Shown one piece after another: positions 27,177 to 35,360 of a DNA stretch of 64,000 bases (positions within the stretch are counted from its first letter, which is position 1; every line of letters begins with the position of its first letter). The DNA is from JAEUIE01 sp046350055 (GTDB taxonomy: Bacteria; Planctomycetota; Planctomycetia; Gemmatales; HRBIN36). Under the pieces are notes generated by a model that did no database searches, was not told the DNA's origin, and saw only the letters and a list, made by a program, of their open reading frames with translations. Position numbers and translations under genes: made by a program. The DNA is taken from positions 5,580,001 to 5,644,000 of the forward strand of contig JAXMBC010000001.1 in the NCBI GenBank assembly GCA_046350055.1. The letters run 5' to 3'.

Positions 27177-27668
27177 ATGTTACACGAAGTAAGCGGCGAT
27201 ATTCTTTTGACCAAAGCTCAGGCCATTGCTCATGGCGTGGCACCCGGTGATCATTTCGATTCCGGACTGGCGCTGGCACTCCGCGAACAATGGCCTGCCA
27301 TGGCCAAGGACTACCGTCACTATGCCCATGGTGCTCATCCCAAACCGGGCGAACTGTGGGTCTGGGGTGGCGTGGGTGGTGTCCGCATCTTCTGCCTTCT
27401 GACGCAGGAAGGTGAACATCATCATGGTGCCAAGCCAGGACGTGCCTCCATTGCCAATGTCAACCACTGCCTCAAACGGCTACGCCATGAATTGGATAAA
27501 GGGGAAATCAAGAGCCTGGCTCTGCCAAAACTGGCCACCGGAGTCGGTGGGCTGGACTGGAAAGACGTGAAGCCTCTGATTCAACAGCATCTGGGCGATC
27601 TCGCCATTCCCATCATCATCTACACCACGTACCACAAGGGCCAGCAGGCCACGGAACCTGGATTGTAA
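27177..27668 (+). CDS. Solitary macrodomain protein (TARG1/DarG-like)
   Basis: A 163-residue single-domain protein that begins with the macrodomain pattern VSGDILLTKAQAIAHGVAPG, where VSGDIL is the usual adenine-contacting strand. Later blocks are the glycine-rich phosphate loop and SLALPKLATGVGGLDWKDVKP, which is especially like TARG1 and the antitoxin part of DarG. These bind ADP-ribose and some remove ADP-ribose from DNA or proteins. No DarT-type ADP-ribosyltransferase is next to it, so a toxin-antitoxin role is not supported by context. It is closed by a terminator and lies 158 bp after thiC. Confidence 0.85.
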   Translation: MLHEVSGDILLTKAQAIAHGVAPGDHFDSGLALALREQWPAMAKDYRHYAHGAHPKPGELWVWGGVGGVRIFCLLTQEGEHHHGAKPGRASIANVNHCLKRLRHELDKGEIKSLALPKLATGVGGLDWKDVKPLIQQHLGDLAIPIIIYTTYHKGQQATEPGL

Positions 27669-27689
27669 ATCGAACCGACATGACGAAGA

Positions 27690-27714
27690 CAGCCCAGGCA
27701 TCATGCCTGGGCTG
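27690..27714. terminator. Bidirectional terminator between convergent genes
   Basis: An 11-bp perfect stem (CAGCCCAGGCA with TGCCTGGGCTG) with a 3-nt loop sits between the macrodomain gene and the convergent BON gene and could serve both. The flanks are only weakly T-rich. Confidence 0.75.
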
Positions 27715-27741
27715 TTCGCATGTCATGCTAGTACTAGCGTC

Positions 27742-28377
27742 TTACCAGAACCGCACGGTCCACCAGTCGCGATTACCAGCGTGGCTGCTCAGATACCAGA
27801 TGCCGTCATCGAAGGACAGCATGGCATTCCGCCAGCCCAGCGGAGCGCGGGGGAATGGATTGAATGGCCCGATGAATGGCATGGCATCAGCAGGGTAGCA
27901 GGTTGGGTAACCCACGCGGCTGAAGTTGTTGTAAGGAGCGTAGGTCGGCCAGGCGTATGGAGGCAGTGGAGGAGCAGGCTGCTGGAAGCCTGGGCCCGTA
28001 CCCTGAGCGTTGAAGCTCGGGACTGGTTCATTGGCAGCCCAGGCGGGAGCAGGCTGCTGTGGAGCAGGCATCTTCTCCTGAGCAGTCTGAACGATCATGC
28101 CACGAACAGCAATCTTATTGCTCACAGCAGAAACGCCAGGAACGTCCTGAGCGAGCTTGGTGATCTCTGCCCACTGAGCAGCATCATTCACCATTCCATG
28201 AATCTCAACCTTGCTGCCATCGACGAGGATGTCGAGCTGGTACTGGTTGAGCTTGCCCGAGGAGCTAAGCTTGCGAGCCACGGCGGTGGCCAGCTGCTGA
28301 TTGGCATCCTGGGCGAAAGCGGCGCCGGCTGTCATAGCGACGAGCACAGGCACAGCCAGAAGAAACTTCTTGAGCAT
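27742..28377 (-). CDS. Secreted BON-domain protein with Pro-rich tail
   Basis: A 211-residue protein. The ATG at 28377 is chosen because GGAGG stands just upstream and a clean signal peptide follows (MLKKFLLAVPVLVAMTAGAAFAQ). Residues about 27-95 form one BON domain (LDILVDGSKVEIHGMV, then VPGVSAVSNKIAV). The remainder is Pro/Ala/Tyr-rich, with a conserved-looking aromatic end, GIWYLSSHAGNRDWW. BON domains are thought to bind lipid or other envelope ligands. A periplasmic or envelope location is likely; precise function is unknown. It diverges from the next gene across about 420 bp. Confidence 0.85.
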   Translation of the reverse strand: MLKKFLLAVPVLVAMTAGAAFAQDANQQLATAVARKLSSSGKLNQYQLDILVDGSKVEIHGMVNDAAQWAEITKLAQDVPGVSAVSNKIAVRGMIVQTAQEKMPAPQQPAPAWAANEPVPSFNAQGTGPGFQQPAPPLPPYAWPTYAPYNNFSRVGYPTCYPADAMPFIGPFNPFPRAPLGWRNAMLSFDDGIWYLSSHAGNRDWWTVRFW

Positions 28378-28679
28378 GGCATCCTCCGATGCGGGTGTGC
28401 GACTAATGTCTGGTCGCCGTCTACCGCCCCTGTTTGGTCCAATGCAGCCAGTCAAGCTGTGCATCAGAGGCGGCCGGTCGTCCATGAACCCACGACTTTC
28501 ATCGAACCAAGGAGGGGCATGAAAAGAATGGAAGACCTGCGCTGCCACTCAGAAACTTGGGACAGGGGCAGCATGACTGTTGCTGATGTCACCGTAGGCA
28601 GAGACCGTGCCCGGTGCAACCTCTGCACAACCGGCACAGTTTAACACTTATGTGATCGCCTCTCAGCTCCAATTTGCTC

Positions 28680-28709
28680 TTGACAGTTCTGGCAATCCCG
28701 GCCATAGGC
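28680..28709 (+). promoter_or_regulatory. Possible promoter in the 418-bp divergent gap
   Basis: TTGACA at 28680-28685 is followed 17-19 bp later by CATAGG/TAGGCT, a weak -10. It would serve the coiled secreted protein starting at 28796. The remainder of the gap 28378-28795 holds no gene I can support. Confidence 0.3.
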
Positions 28710-28795
28710 TTCCCGTCGTATCGGGGGATTCGATCTTGTACCCAGGGGAACCCGTCGCCACAAGCCTTGCGCTTCGCGACTGGCAGGGGGAGATC

Positions 28796-29380
28796 ATGAC
28801 CAAGTCATGGAAATACGCCGGTGCCTTGCTGGCCCTGGCGTATGGTATCGCAGGTAGTATCAGTACTGTTCGTGCTGATGAGCCGGACACATACAGCAGC
28901 GTGCAGGACCTGGAAAAGGCCCGCAAACAACGTGTCGCGTCCAGCCAGAATATCTGGTGGGAACGTCTCATTCCTGGTCGTATGGAAGAGAAGCGTAAGG
29001 CTGCAGAAGAAGCCAAAGCACAGATCGCTTCCGTTCGCAAGAAGAAGGCTGAAGAAGCAGACGCTCCTAAAAAGGAAGTGAACACACGTCAGGCGGAACT
29101 GGCAAAAGCGCTCCGACGCGAAGCTGTCTGCCAGAGATTGCGTGAGATCGCCGAAGACACAAATGATCCCGAGTTGGCGAAGCAGGCAGATCTGCTGGAA
29201 TCTCGTGCCTGGGCCGTCTACGAGCAGAAAGTCTCCACAGCATCAGTTGCCCGTTTCCAGCCTATGAGCGACAAGGATGCTGAATCCCGGCTCACCAGAT
29301 CGACACAGAATACTGCCAGCGACACTGCTCGACTGGAAACTGACAACATTCGCAGCATCCGTGGCGAGAAGAAGGAGTAA
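28796..29380 (+). CDS. Secreted coiled-coil hypothetical protein
   Basis: A 194-residue protein from the ATG at 28796, which has GGGGGAG upstream and is followed by a signal peptide ending near residue 28 (STVRADE). The mature part is highly charged and helical, with long runs of Lys, Glu, Ala and Arg (about 55-115) that would form a coiled coil. No family is recognised. Its stop is 3 bp before a lipoprotein gene that ends in a terminator, so the two form one short unit. A structural or envelope role is plausible but inferred only from composition. Confidence 0.8.
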   Translation: MTKSWKYAGALLALAYGIAGSISTVRADEPDTYSSVQDLEKARKQRVASSQNIWWERLIPGRMEEKRKAAEEAKAQIASVRKKKAEEADAPKKEVNTRQAELAKALRREAVCQRLREIAEDTNDPELAKQADLLESRAWAVYEQKVSTASVARFQPMSDKDAESRLTRSTQNTASDTARLETDNIRSIRGEKKE

Positions 29381-29383
29381 CTC

Positions 29384-29611
29384 ATGAATCGACTCTGCCT
29401 CTCGCTAGCACTGGTATTACCTGTACTTTTCAGCCTGCCAGGCTGCAAGTTGCTCATGGATACCAACCCGGAAAAACCTGTCATCCAGGCACCGCCCCTG
29501 AAGGTAACGCAAAAAGTAACGCCCGTTACTCCGGATGAAATCACACCAGCCAACGCCAAGAGCAAGGCTCGTCAATTGCTCGATGAAATGGAGAACGATA
29601 CCAAGGAATAG
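29384..29611 (+). CDS. Small lipoprotein
   Basis: A 75-residue prolipoprotein with a signal peptide and lipobox LPGC, so the mature protein starts at Cys22 and is processed by LspA. The mature part of about 54 residues is Pro/Val/Lys-rich and has no recognised domain. AAGGAG overlaps the end of the preceding gene, giving tight coupling to the secreted coiled-coil protein; the two products may act together in the periplasm. Confidence 0.82.
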   Translation: MNRLCLSLALVLPVLFSLPGCKLLMDTNPEKPVIQAPPLKVTQKVTPVTPDEITPANAKSKARQLLDEMENDTKE

Positions 29612-29630
29612 AAATAGAACATCTGAAAAA

Positions 29631-29657
29631 AGAACGGAGCCTTTAAGGCTCCGTTCT
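29631..29657 (+). terminator. Strong Rho-independent terminator
   Basis: A 13-bp perfect inverted repeat (29631-29643 with 29645-29657) preceded by an A-run. Because of the A-run on one side it would also terminate the convergent FHA gene on the minus strand, where the stem is followed by TTTTTT. Confidence 0.85.
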
Positions 29658-29682
29658 CGCATTTCGGCAAGTTGTTCAGCTG

Positions 29683-30087
29683 TTATTCATCATCGAATTC
29701 ATCGCGACCCTTCTGCAGCCCTGCTCGTTCGAGCAGCGGCTTCGACAGAATATCGTCATCCATCATATCTTCAAGTCGCTTGTCAGACGGCATGGAGTAC
29801 TTGATGGTGAAACGACGCTTTGCAATACCGATTTCATCCCCAGGGATGAGCAGCTTGCGTGTGGCTACCCTCATGTTGTTGACCTTGGTGCCATTCGTGC
29901 TGTTCTTGTCGATGATGAACCAGTAGCCATCCTTGTAGCTGAGCTCACAGTGGACACTGGAAATATTGGGAAAATCAAGATAGATATCGCACGACCGTCG
30001 CCGGCCAATGGATAGTTGATGGCGATTGAGGGGTATCGTATCCCCGCCCCCAATGGGGATCAGTTCGCCTTGAGGTACTTTATTCAT
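29683..30087 (-). CDS. FHA-domain protein
   Basis: A 134-residue protein. The start at 30087 is chosen because GGAGG precedes it and the chain then begins just before the FHA fold; the longer frame to 30330 would collide with the divergent gene. Residues about 20-90 are a forkhead-associated domain with the phosphopeptide-binding loop residues GR (LSIGRRRSCDIYL), S-x-x-H (ISSVHCEL) and N-G (NSTNGTKVNN). It would bind phosphothreonine peptides, for example from Ser/Thr kinases, which planctomycetes have in number. The C-terminal 40 residues are acidic. No kinase is adjacent. Confidence 0.9.
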   Translation of the reverse strand: MNKVPQGELIPIGGGDTIPLNRHQLSIGRRRSCDIYLDFPNISSVHCELSYKDGYWFIIDKNSTNGTKVNNMRVATRKLLIPGDEIGIAKRRFTIKYSMPSDKRLEDMMDDDILSKPLLERAGLQKGRDEFDDE

Positions 30088-30328
30088 GAAGACCTCCAGA
30101 AAAGCAGATGAGAATAGATCAATGATTGCAGTATAGCTTGCCTCCATTTTCACTTCCACTTTTCTGCCATAAATCTCCAATAAGCCCTTATCTGGCAAAC
30201 TTACCTTCCCTCCCATTCGTCCATTCTTGACATTGCCGATGGGCACATCGGTGTAACACAACCACAAGCTATTTGCCTGTAATTGTGCTCTATTCAAGCT
30301 GGAACCGGTTGCTGATACACTAGCCTGC

Positions 30329-30880
30329 ATGCTTCATCTCAACACCAGCGCATATCTGCAACCGGAACTTCTGGCCAATATCGAGGTTCTCCTCAACGAA
30401 GGACACAGCTTCTGGCAAGGTTTGTCGCCCGAGGCCTTCGTTGCAAAAGTCGACCGAACCTGGTCACCTGCTGAAAATGTTGTGCATCTTCTGAAATCGA
30501 CCCGACCAGTCGCCAAGGCACTGAGCTATCCACGCTGGCTCTTACGTTTACTCTTCGGCACAGCCACTGCTCCTTCGCGTCACTGGATACCTCTGCGCGA
30601 GGCATATCTGCAGAAACTGGCCACGGGTACCGAAGCTGGAAGTTACGGCCCCAAGCCCTCGCAATACCATGACCCAATCGAAACTCAGCGGCTACTGATC
30701 AACAATCTTCAACAGGCACTTACCCTCCTTCGTAGCAATCTGGAACGCTGGACCGAGACTGATCTGGACCGCTACCAGCTCCCCCATCCTTCCCTCGGCA
30801 AACTCACCATTCGCGAGATGGTGATATTCACACTGTTCCATTACCATCATCACTTTGAAAAAGTGCAAGCAAAGATGTAG
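30329..30880 (+). CDS. DinB-superfamily protein
   Basis: A 183-residue, mainly helical protein. Two conserved-looking histidine regions, SPAENVVHLLKS (about 46-57) and FHYHHHFEKV (about 170-179), fit the three-His metal site of the DinB/YfiT four-helix bundle. Members include thiol-dependent S-transferases and proteins induced by stress, but most are uncharacterised. The start shows no strong ribosome-binding site. It stands alone between the divergent FHA gene and the asparaginase gene. Confidence 0.75.
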   Translation: MLHLNTSAYLQPELLANIEVLLNEGHSFWQGLSPEAFVAKVDRTWSPAENVVHLLKSTRPVAKALSYPRWLLRLLFGTATAPSRHWIPLREAYLQKLATGTEAGSYGPKPSQYHDPIETQRLLINNLQQALTLLRSNLERWTETDLDRYQLPHPSLGKLTIREMVIFTLFHYHHHFEKVQAKM

Positions 30881-30958
30881 CCCGCTACACCGGGCCAAAT
30901 GTTCGTGGCATTTCGTGTTGTCACCGAGTACACTCCACCATCCATCCTGGAGTGCTCC

Positions 30959-32101
30959 ATGCCACGTGCCTCTTATTCCCGCCGCCAGTTTCTCACCGCT
31001 TCTGCTGTAGCAACTACCGTCTCGACGGCACTGCCTCGCCAGGCCCCTGCTCTCTACATACCCAGTGCTGTCAAACCTGTCGTCATCAGTGCCGACAACG
31101 GCAACATGTACACCAATGGCGGCACACAGACCTGTGTCGCCAAAGCATTTGATCTTATCACCAAGGGTACCGATGTTCTCGATGCCCTGATCGCCGGTGT
31201 AAACATATGCGAACTCGATCCCGAAGATGACAGCGTGGGCTTTGGCGGCTTGCCTAATGCCAATGGTGTCGTCCAACTCGATGCCAGCCTGATGCACGGT
31301 CCGACCAGGCGTGCAGGGGCGGTTGCCTGCCTGGAAGGCGTACGCACCCCGTCGCTTGTCGCCAAAGCAGTTATGGATCACACCGATCACCACCTGATCG
31401 TCGGCAAGGATGCCCAGGTCTTCGCTCGTCAGATGGGCTTCAAGATTGAAGAAGATCTCAATACTCCCAATTCCCGCAAGCAGTGGCTTGAATGGAAGCG
31501 CCGCACTGATTCACATCACTATCCCGATCCAGCCAGGCGGGCTGCTGCCGGGATGGATGCTGCACTGCAGATGTGCCGCGAGGGTCTGCTGAACTACGAC
31601 CACCTCTTCGGAACGATCAACTGCAATGGCATCAATGCCAAAGGTGACCTTGCTGGCGTCACCACTACGAGTGGGTTGGCCTGGAAGATTCCTGGACGTC
31701 TGGGCGATTCCCCCATCCTCGGGGCTGGTCTTTATGTGGATAATGAAGTCGGGGCTGCAGGTTCTACAGGACGCGGCGAAGCCAATCTTTACAACCTGAG
31801 CTCGTACCTTGTTGTGGAAGAACTCCGTCGCGGCAAATCACCCAAGGATGCTGGAATGACTGCGCTGCGTCGCATTAAGTCGACCACCGTTGAAAAGCGA
31901 CTCAAGAACAAACGCGGCTTACCGAATTTCAATGTGAAATTCTACATCGTCAACAAAACTGGTGAATATGCAGGTGTGAGTATGTATCCTGCCAGCGGTC
32001 TCAAGCCTCATCACTATGGCCAGTATGCCCTATGCAACGAGAACGGCCCCAAGCTCGTCGACTGCGATGCCTTGCTCGATGGCTCGCCGCTGGATGAATA
32101 A
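30959..32101 (+). CDS. Tat-exported glycosylasparaginase-type Ntn hydrolase
   Basis: A 380-residue protein. The ATG at 30959 has CTGGAG upstream and begins a Tat signal (SRRQFLTAS, then an Ala-rich helix). The mature part matches N4-(beta-N-acetylglucosaminyl)-L-asparaginases: DALIAGVNICELDPEDDSVGFGGLPN near the start and GDLAGVTTTSGLAWK, where autocleavage exposes the catalytic Thr. The family cleaves the GlcNAc-Asn bond of N-glycoproteins or isoaspartyl peptides. Export through Tat suggests it folds in the cytoplasm and acts in the periplasm. Its stop abuts the next gene's ATG. Confidence 0.92.
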   Translation: MPRASYSRRQFLTASAVATTVSTALPRQAPALYIPSAVKPVVISADNGNMYTNGGTQTCVAKAFDLITKGTDVLDALIAGVNICELDPEDDSVGFGGLPNANGVVQLDASLMHGPTRRAGAVACLEGVRTPSLVAKAVMDHTDHHLIVGKDAQVFARQMGFKIEEDLNTPNSRKQWLEWKRRTDSHHYPDPARRAAAGMDAALQMCREGLLNYDHLFGTINCNGINAKGDLAGVTTTSGLAWKIPGRLGDSPILGAGLYVDNEVGAAGSTGRGEANLYNLSSYLVVEELRRGKSPKDAGMTALRRIKSTTVEKRLKNKRGLPNFNVKFYIVNKTGEYAGVSMYPASGLKPHHYGQYALCNENGPKLVDCDALLDGSPLDE

Positions 32102-33601
32102 ATGGGAAAGCCACGCCACCGCTTCTGGTTGCCGCTCCTCCTGGCCCTTATCTGCGGGGCAGGTGCATGGTGGGGCGTAGGTGAATGGCTGAGGCCGAAG
32201 CCGTTGTGGGAAAAACCGTTAGACGAGGGGCAATCGGTTTCAGTCCATCTTGACCACATTGTGATAGATACTCACAACCAACTGATTCTCGAATCAACCC
32301 AAAGAGTTCTTGATTATTACGAAGCAGGTAGTGGCCGCAAATCATCGCAATTCATCCATCAACGCAATTCTCAACCACAAGTCAACGATGATCCGCAATA
32401 CAATTCACGATTGCTTCCAGAAGATGCGAACCGGTACTCATTGAGTCATTTTCAAGGCACTACGCACTTGCTCGATTTGCAAACAGGCAAGCGTTATCCC
32501 TTTCATGGTTTTGTACCAAATGAGAATGGTGACAATGTCAGTTTCGCTCATGCCGTTCCAACTCAAAGTGCAGTCATTAGTCGCCCATTACCAATTGCTT
32601 TGGTAGGTGTTGCAATGCAGACTCTGGGTTCACCAGCATTCAACTGTTGCCAGGCACACTTGGCAATGGAACCCGGTAATTGTCCGACTCTCTTGAATGT
32701 TGTCACCGTGCCAGGGAAGAAAACCTTGGGACAACTCGTCTTGCCCTCTCTTAACGGGCGCCCATTACTCATACCCTCAGAGACAGGAAAATATGTTGCA
32801 GTGATCAATGTGTATAACAGCGAAATCATCAATAGCGAGGAGTCTGCTCGAAGATTGATTGGCATCTGGAATGTTGGGGAAAATCGTTGGATGCGTCTGC
32901 TGAACTTCCCTGCGGATGTTATTTCATACGCATATTTCTTGGGTGATGACTATTTGATAGTCCGGGAGTCAGACAGTTCCACCAACCACGTCATCTGGCA
33001 TATTCCTAAGGGCACTGAAGTGGCTCAGTTGAAACTACAAAGTACTAATTTCCCCTATCAGAACCTGCTGCAGCGAGGAAAAGGTTGCTTTTTCACAAGA
33101 CCAGGAGAAGACCCCACCATCTTAGAATTGTGTAATCATCACCCTGAAGAGGGCTTTCAGATACATTATCGCTGGCAACTTGCCACAACATCCTATTCCA
33201 GCACTGAGTTGTTCCAGGGACTACAAACCACTCGATATTCACTAGGCTCTGGTGATCTGCCTGACATTGTGAAAAAAAATCTACCCGACAGTTGGCTAAG
33301 CAAGCTCCAAAGCTGGCTACAGGCACCGACGCTGCAAATCTATGACTGGTCGACCAGCCGACTATATTCGCTTTTCAACAGTGCGTATGCTTATTCGTGC
33401 AAGAATGGCCAGTACATGGTTATCTACCATTACACACCTAATTCCCAAGCTGCAAGGAACCGCAGTACCAAATTGCAAGTCTATCAGATGCCCCTCACCC
33501 TCCACTCTGCATGGTGGCACCGTGGAGTGGGACTTACTGTCTTTATTCTTGTGTTCACAATATGCAGATGGAGCCTTTTTCGACTGCAACGGCGTGACTA
33601 G
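32102..33601 (+). CDS. Membrane-anchored protein of unknown function
   Basis: A 499-residue protein starting directly after the asparaginase stop (TAA then ATG). It has an N-terminal membrane helix (about 8-29) and a second near the C-terminus (about 472-490); between them lies a periplasmic-side domain with recurrent aromatic beta-strand blocks that could be a propeller, although no family motif is clear. Its codon use is visibly AT-richer than its neighbours. Its stop codon shares the tetranucleotide CTAG with the convergent lipoprotein gene. Function is unknown. Confidence 0.75.
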   Translation: MGKPRHRFWLPLLLALICGAGAWWGVGEWLRPKPLWEKPLDEGQSVSVHLDHIVIDTHNQLILESTQRVLDYYEAGSGRKSSQFIHQRNSQPQVNDDPQYNSRLLPEDANRYSLSHFQGTTHLLDLQTGKRYPFHGFVPNENGDNVSFAHAVPTQSAVISRPLPIALVGVAMQTLGSPAFNCCQAHLAMEPGNCPTLLNVVTVPGKKTLGQLVLPSLNGRPLLIPSETGKYVAVINVYNSEIINSEESARRLIGIWNVGENRWMRLLNFPADVISYAYFLGDDYLIVRESDSSTNHVIWHIPKGTEVAQLKLQSTNFPYQNLLQRGKGCFFTRPGEDPTILELCNHHPEEGFQIHYRWQLATTSYSSTELFQGLQTTRYSLGSGDLPDIVKKNLPDSWLSKLQSWLQAPTLQIYDWSTSRLYSLFNSAYAYSCKNGQYMVIYHYTPNSQAARNRSTKLQVYQMPLTLHSAWWHRGVGLTVFILVFTICRWSLFRLQRRD

Positions 33602-33900
33602 AATCCGCCTGCTCCTGGCCCCATCGGCCCCATACCTCCCATGCCGCCACCGATCGGAGCACGGCGCAAGCCTGTGCCATTCTCCGAATCTTTCATCTTC
33701 ACTTCTGGCTTCAGCAGAGATGGCGGATAGGAAGGGGCCTGGGTGTAACGGGTATCATCTTTCGGTGGAGAACGGAGTTCTTCCCCATTGGGAGAGCCAC
33801 GATACGGTGCAAAGATGTTCGAGCTTGTACCGGACGACGAGCAGCCCAGGGTGCCAAGCCCCCACATGATGATCAAGCTGATACGCCACATTCGGTACAT
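33598..33900 (-). CDS. Small Pro/Gly-rich lipoprotein
   Basis: A 100-residue prolipoprotein. The ATG at 33900 follows GGAAGGA and gives a signal peptide with lipobox LGTLGC. The mature part is low-complexity, Ser/Pro-rich, ending with a Gly/Met repeat (GGGMGGMGPMGPGAGGF). No domain is recognised. It is probably tethered in the periplasm or outer membrane. The 213 bp upstream hold no gene. Confidence 0.75.
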   Translation of the reverse strand: MYRMWRISLIIMWGLGTLGCSSSGTSSNIFAPYRGSPNGEELRSPPKDDTRYTQAPSYPPSLLKPEVKMKDSENGTGLRRAPIGGGMGGMGPMGPGAGGF

Positions 33901-34113
33901 ATCCGTTCCTTCCAGACTGATACTATCGTCTGTGGGTTGCGGAGATACCCGTTTCCATTCTTGCGTCAAGGGCAGAATCAGTACGAACACTCGCCATGGG
34001 CTTCGCTGTGATTTTTGATACGCAAAGCTCCAGTTTACTGCTATCGCTAAAGTCCACAGCGTTGTACGTTGGAACTATGCGCTGGTTACCCAAAGCCGAT
34101 ACTTCATGCGACC

Positions 34114-34851
34114 CTATGGTCTCGCCTCCGGTGCCTGGGACACAATAATCGGCTTGATCGGCTTTTCCATATCCACCTTAGCTGGCGGTTTGCCAAAGTC
34201 GGGGTTATTCAGCACTTTCCAGAAGTCACTGTTTACTATGGCAGGCTCGCTCTCGGGCCCTTCGATTATCACTTCCGTCAAAAGTCTGCTCTCAAAATTA
34301 GCCTTCGAGAGTATCTCGATCTGCACAAACGCTCCCTTCGACTGCAGAGGCAGTCGCTCAAATAATTCCCGGCGGTAAAGTTTCATGCCACACTCAGGAT
34401 CCTGCATCCAGAGTCCGAAGAGTTGGTAGGCTTTGGAGAAGAATTGCCGCCACTTCCAGCCCTTCACTTTCGCCTGCCGTACCCCGGCAACAATATCAAC
34501 CTGATCGATTTCCTTGAGGAACTGAGGTAGCGGCTTGGCAGAATAGCCGACAGGCAATGTCAGCAGCAGCGGATGCCTGGCAGCTTCGAGACCTACTTTC
34601 AGTGCCGAGCCCACACCCAGGGCTACATCCTCATGAGGCACGAGCCTGGCGGACTGATTGCCCGCGATCACTGATTGTAGCGACTCCACCTGTCTAGGAG
34701 TCACCGGCACCAGTATTTCAGCCTGGCGATGCCCCAGCACGCTTTTCAGCTCACTGAGCGTCTGGCCCAGCAACGCAGCATCGCCTGCTTCCAGCACCAC
34801 GACCGAAAGAGCTTCTTCCGCAATCGGCGTACGTTCCCACAGTTGGCTCAT
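34114..34851 (-). CDS. GT2-like glycosyltransferase, degenerate
   Basis: A 245-residue protein with a GT-A-like layout. The middle (about residues 115-195: VDIVAGVRQAKVKGWKWRQF, then DPECGMKLYRRELFERLP and GAFVQIEILSKA) resembles the later half of polyprenyl-phosphate mannosyltransferase-type GT2 domains. The expected DDGS and DxD motifs in the first half are not recognisable, so catalysis is uncertain. No membrane helix is present. It diverges from rbfA by 56 bp. Confidence 0.7.
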   Translation of the reverse strand: MSQLWERTPIAEEALSVVVLEAGDAALLGQTLSELKSVLGHRQAEILVPVTPRQVESLQSVIAGNQSARLVPHEDVALGVGSALKVGLEAARHPLLLTLPVGYSAKPLPQFLKEIDQVDIVAGVRQAKVKGWKWRQFFSKAYQLFGLWMQDPECGMKLYRRELFERLPLQSKGAFVQIEILSKANFESRLLTEVIIEGPESEPAIVNSDFWKVLNNPDFGKPPAKVDMEKPIKPIIVSQAPEARP

Positions 34852-34907
34852 GATAGAATGCTTTCAGAAGAACTGAACCATCAGCTTGTTGAACTATCCT
34901 ATCTATC

Positions 34908-35210
34908 ATGAAAGCAGACCGCCACACTCTTCAGCTTTGCAGTCAGATTGCTGAATCGCTTCACCTGATCTTTCTGGATCAGAATGATGACGACCTGCGT
35001 GACCTGACTGTCGTGGAAGTGCTCCCTCTCGCCGGGGCCAGCACCCTTCTGGTGCGGGTGCAGTACCCGGTCACCAAGCCTGGCGACCTCGCACGTGTTC
35101 AGGAAAAAATCACCAGCCATTTGAAGATGTTGCGTGCCGAGGTGGCATCTTGCATCACTCGCCGGCGCGTTCCTGAATTGTTCTTCCAGGTATCCGCCAG
35201 TACAGGATAA
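34908..35210 (+). CDS. rbfA: Ribosome-binding factor A
   Basis: A 100-residue KH-type protein that assists 30S maturation at low temperature. The beginning (QLCSQIAESLHLIFLDQNDDDLRDLTVVEV when read in parts) fits the first helix and strand, and the end ITRRRVPELFFQVS matches the conserved RRVPEL-F block. The length is slightly short. It is followed after 150 bp by truB, its usual neighbour, but the normal upstream genes nusA and infB are absent here: a divergent glycosyltransferase-like gene lies 56 bp upstream. Confidence 0.87.
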   Translation: MKADRHTLQLCSQIAESLHLIFLDQNDDDLRDLTVVEVLPLAGASTLLVRVQYPVTKPGDLARVQEKITSHLKMLRAEVASCITRRRVPELFFQVSASTG

Positions 35211-35360
35211 CCACGGGACATGCAAGCCAGGTGCAGGCACATGCAATGCTAATTCTTCAAACACAAGACATGAACCTATGCATCTTGCCTGCTTCAGATA
35301 CTCTAATGCTCTCGCACACACACCCGACCTGAGTGGCCGGGAGCCAACAAGAATGATGAC

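Noticed and set aside
27703..28644. 313-residue plus-strand frame opposite the BON-domain gene
   Set aside because: The minus strand has a signal peptide, ribosome-binding site and BON domain; the plus frame crosses the terminator region and shows no domain.
34114..34851. Calling the GT2-like protein an active dolichol-phosphate mannosyltransferase
   Set aside because: The nucleotide-binding DDGS and DxD motifs are not seen, so only a degenerate GT-A fold is supported.
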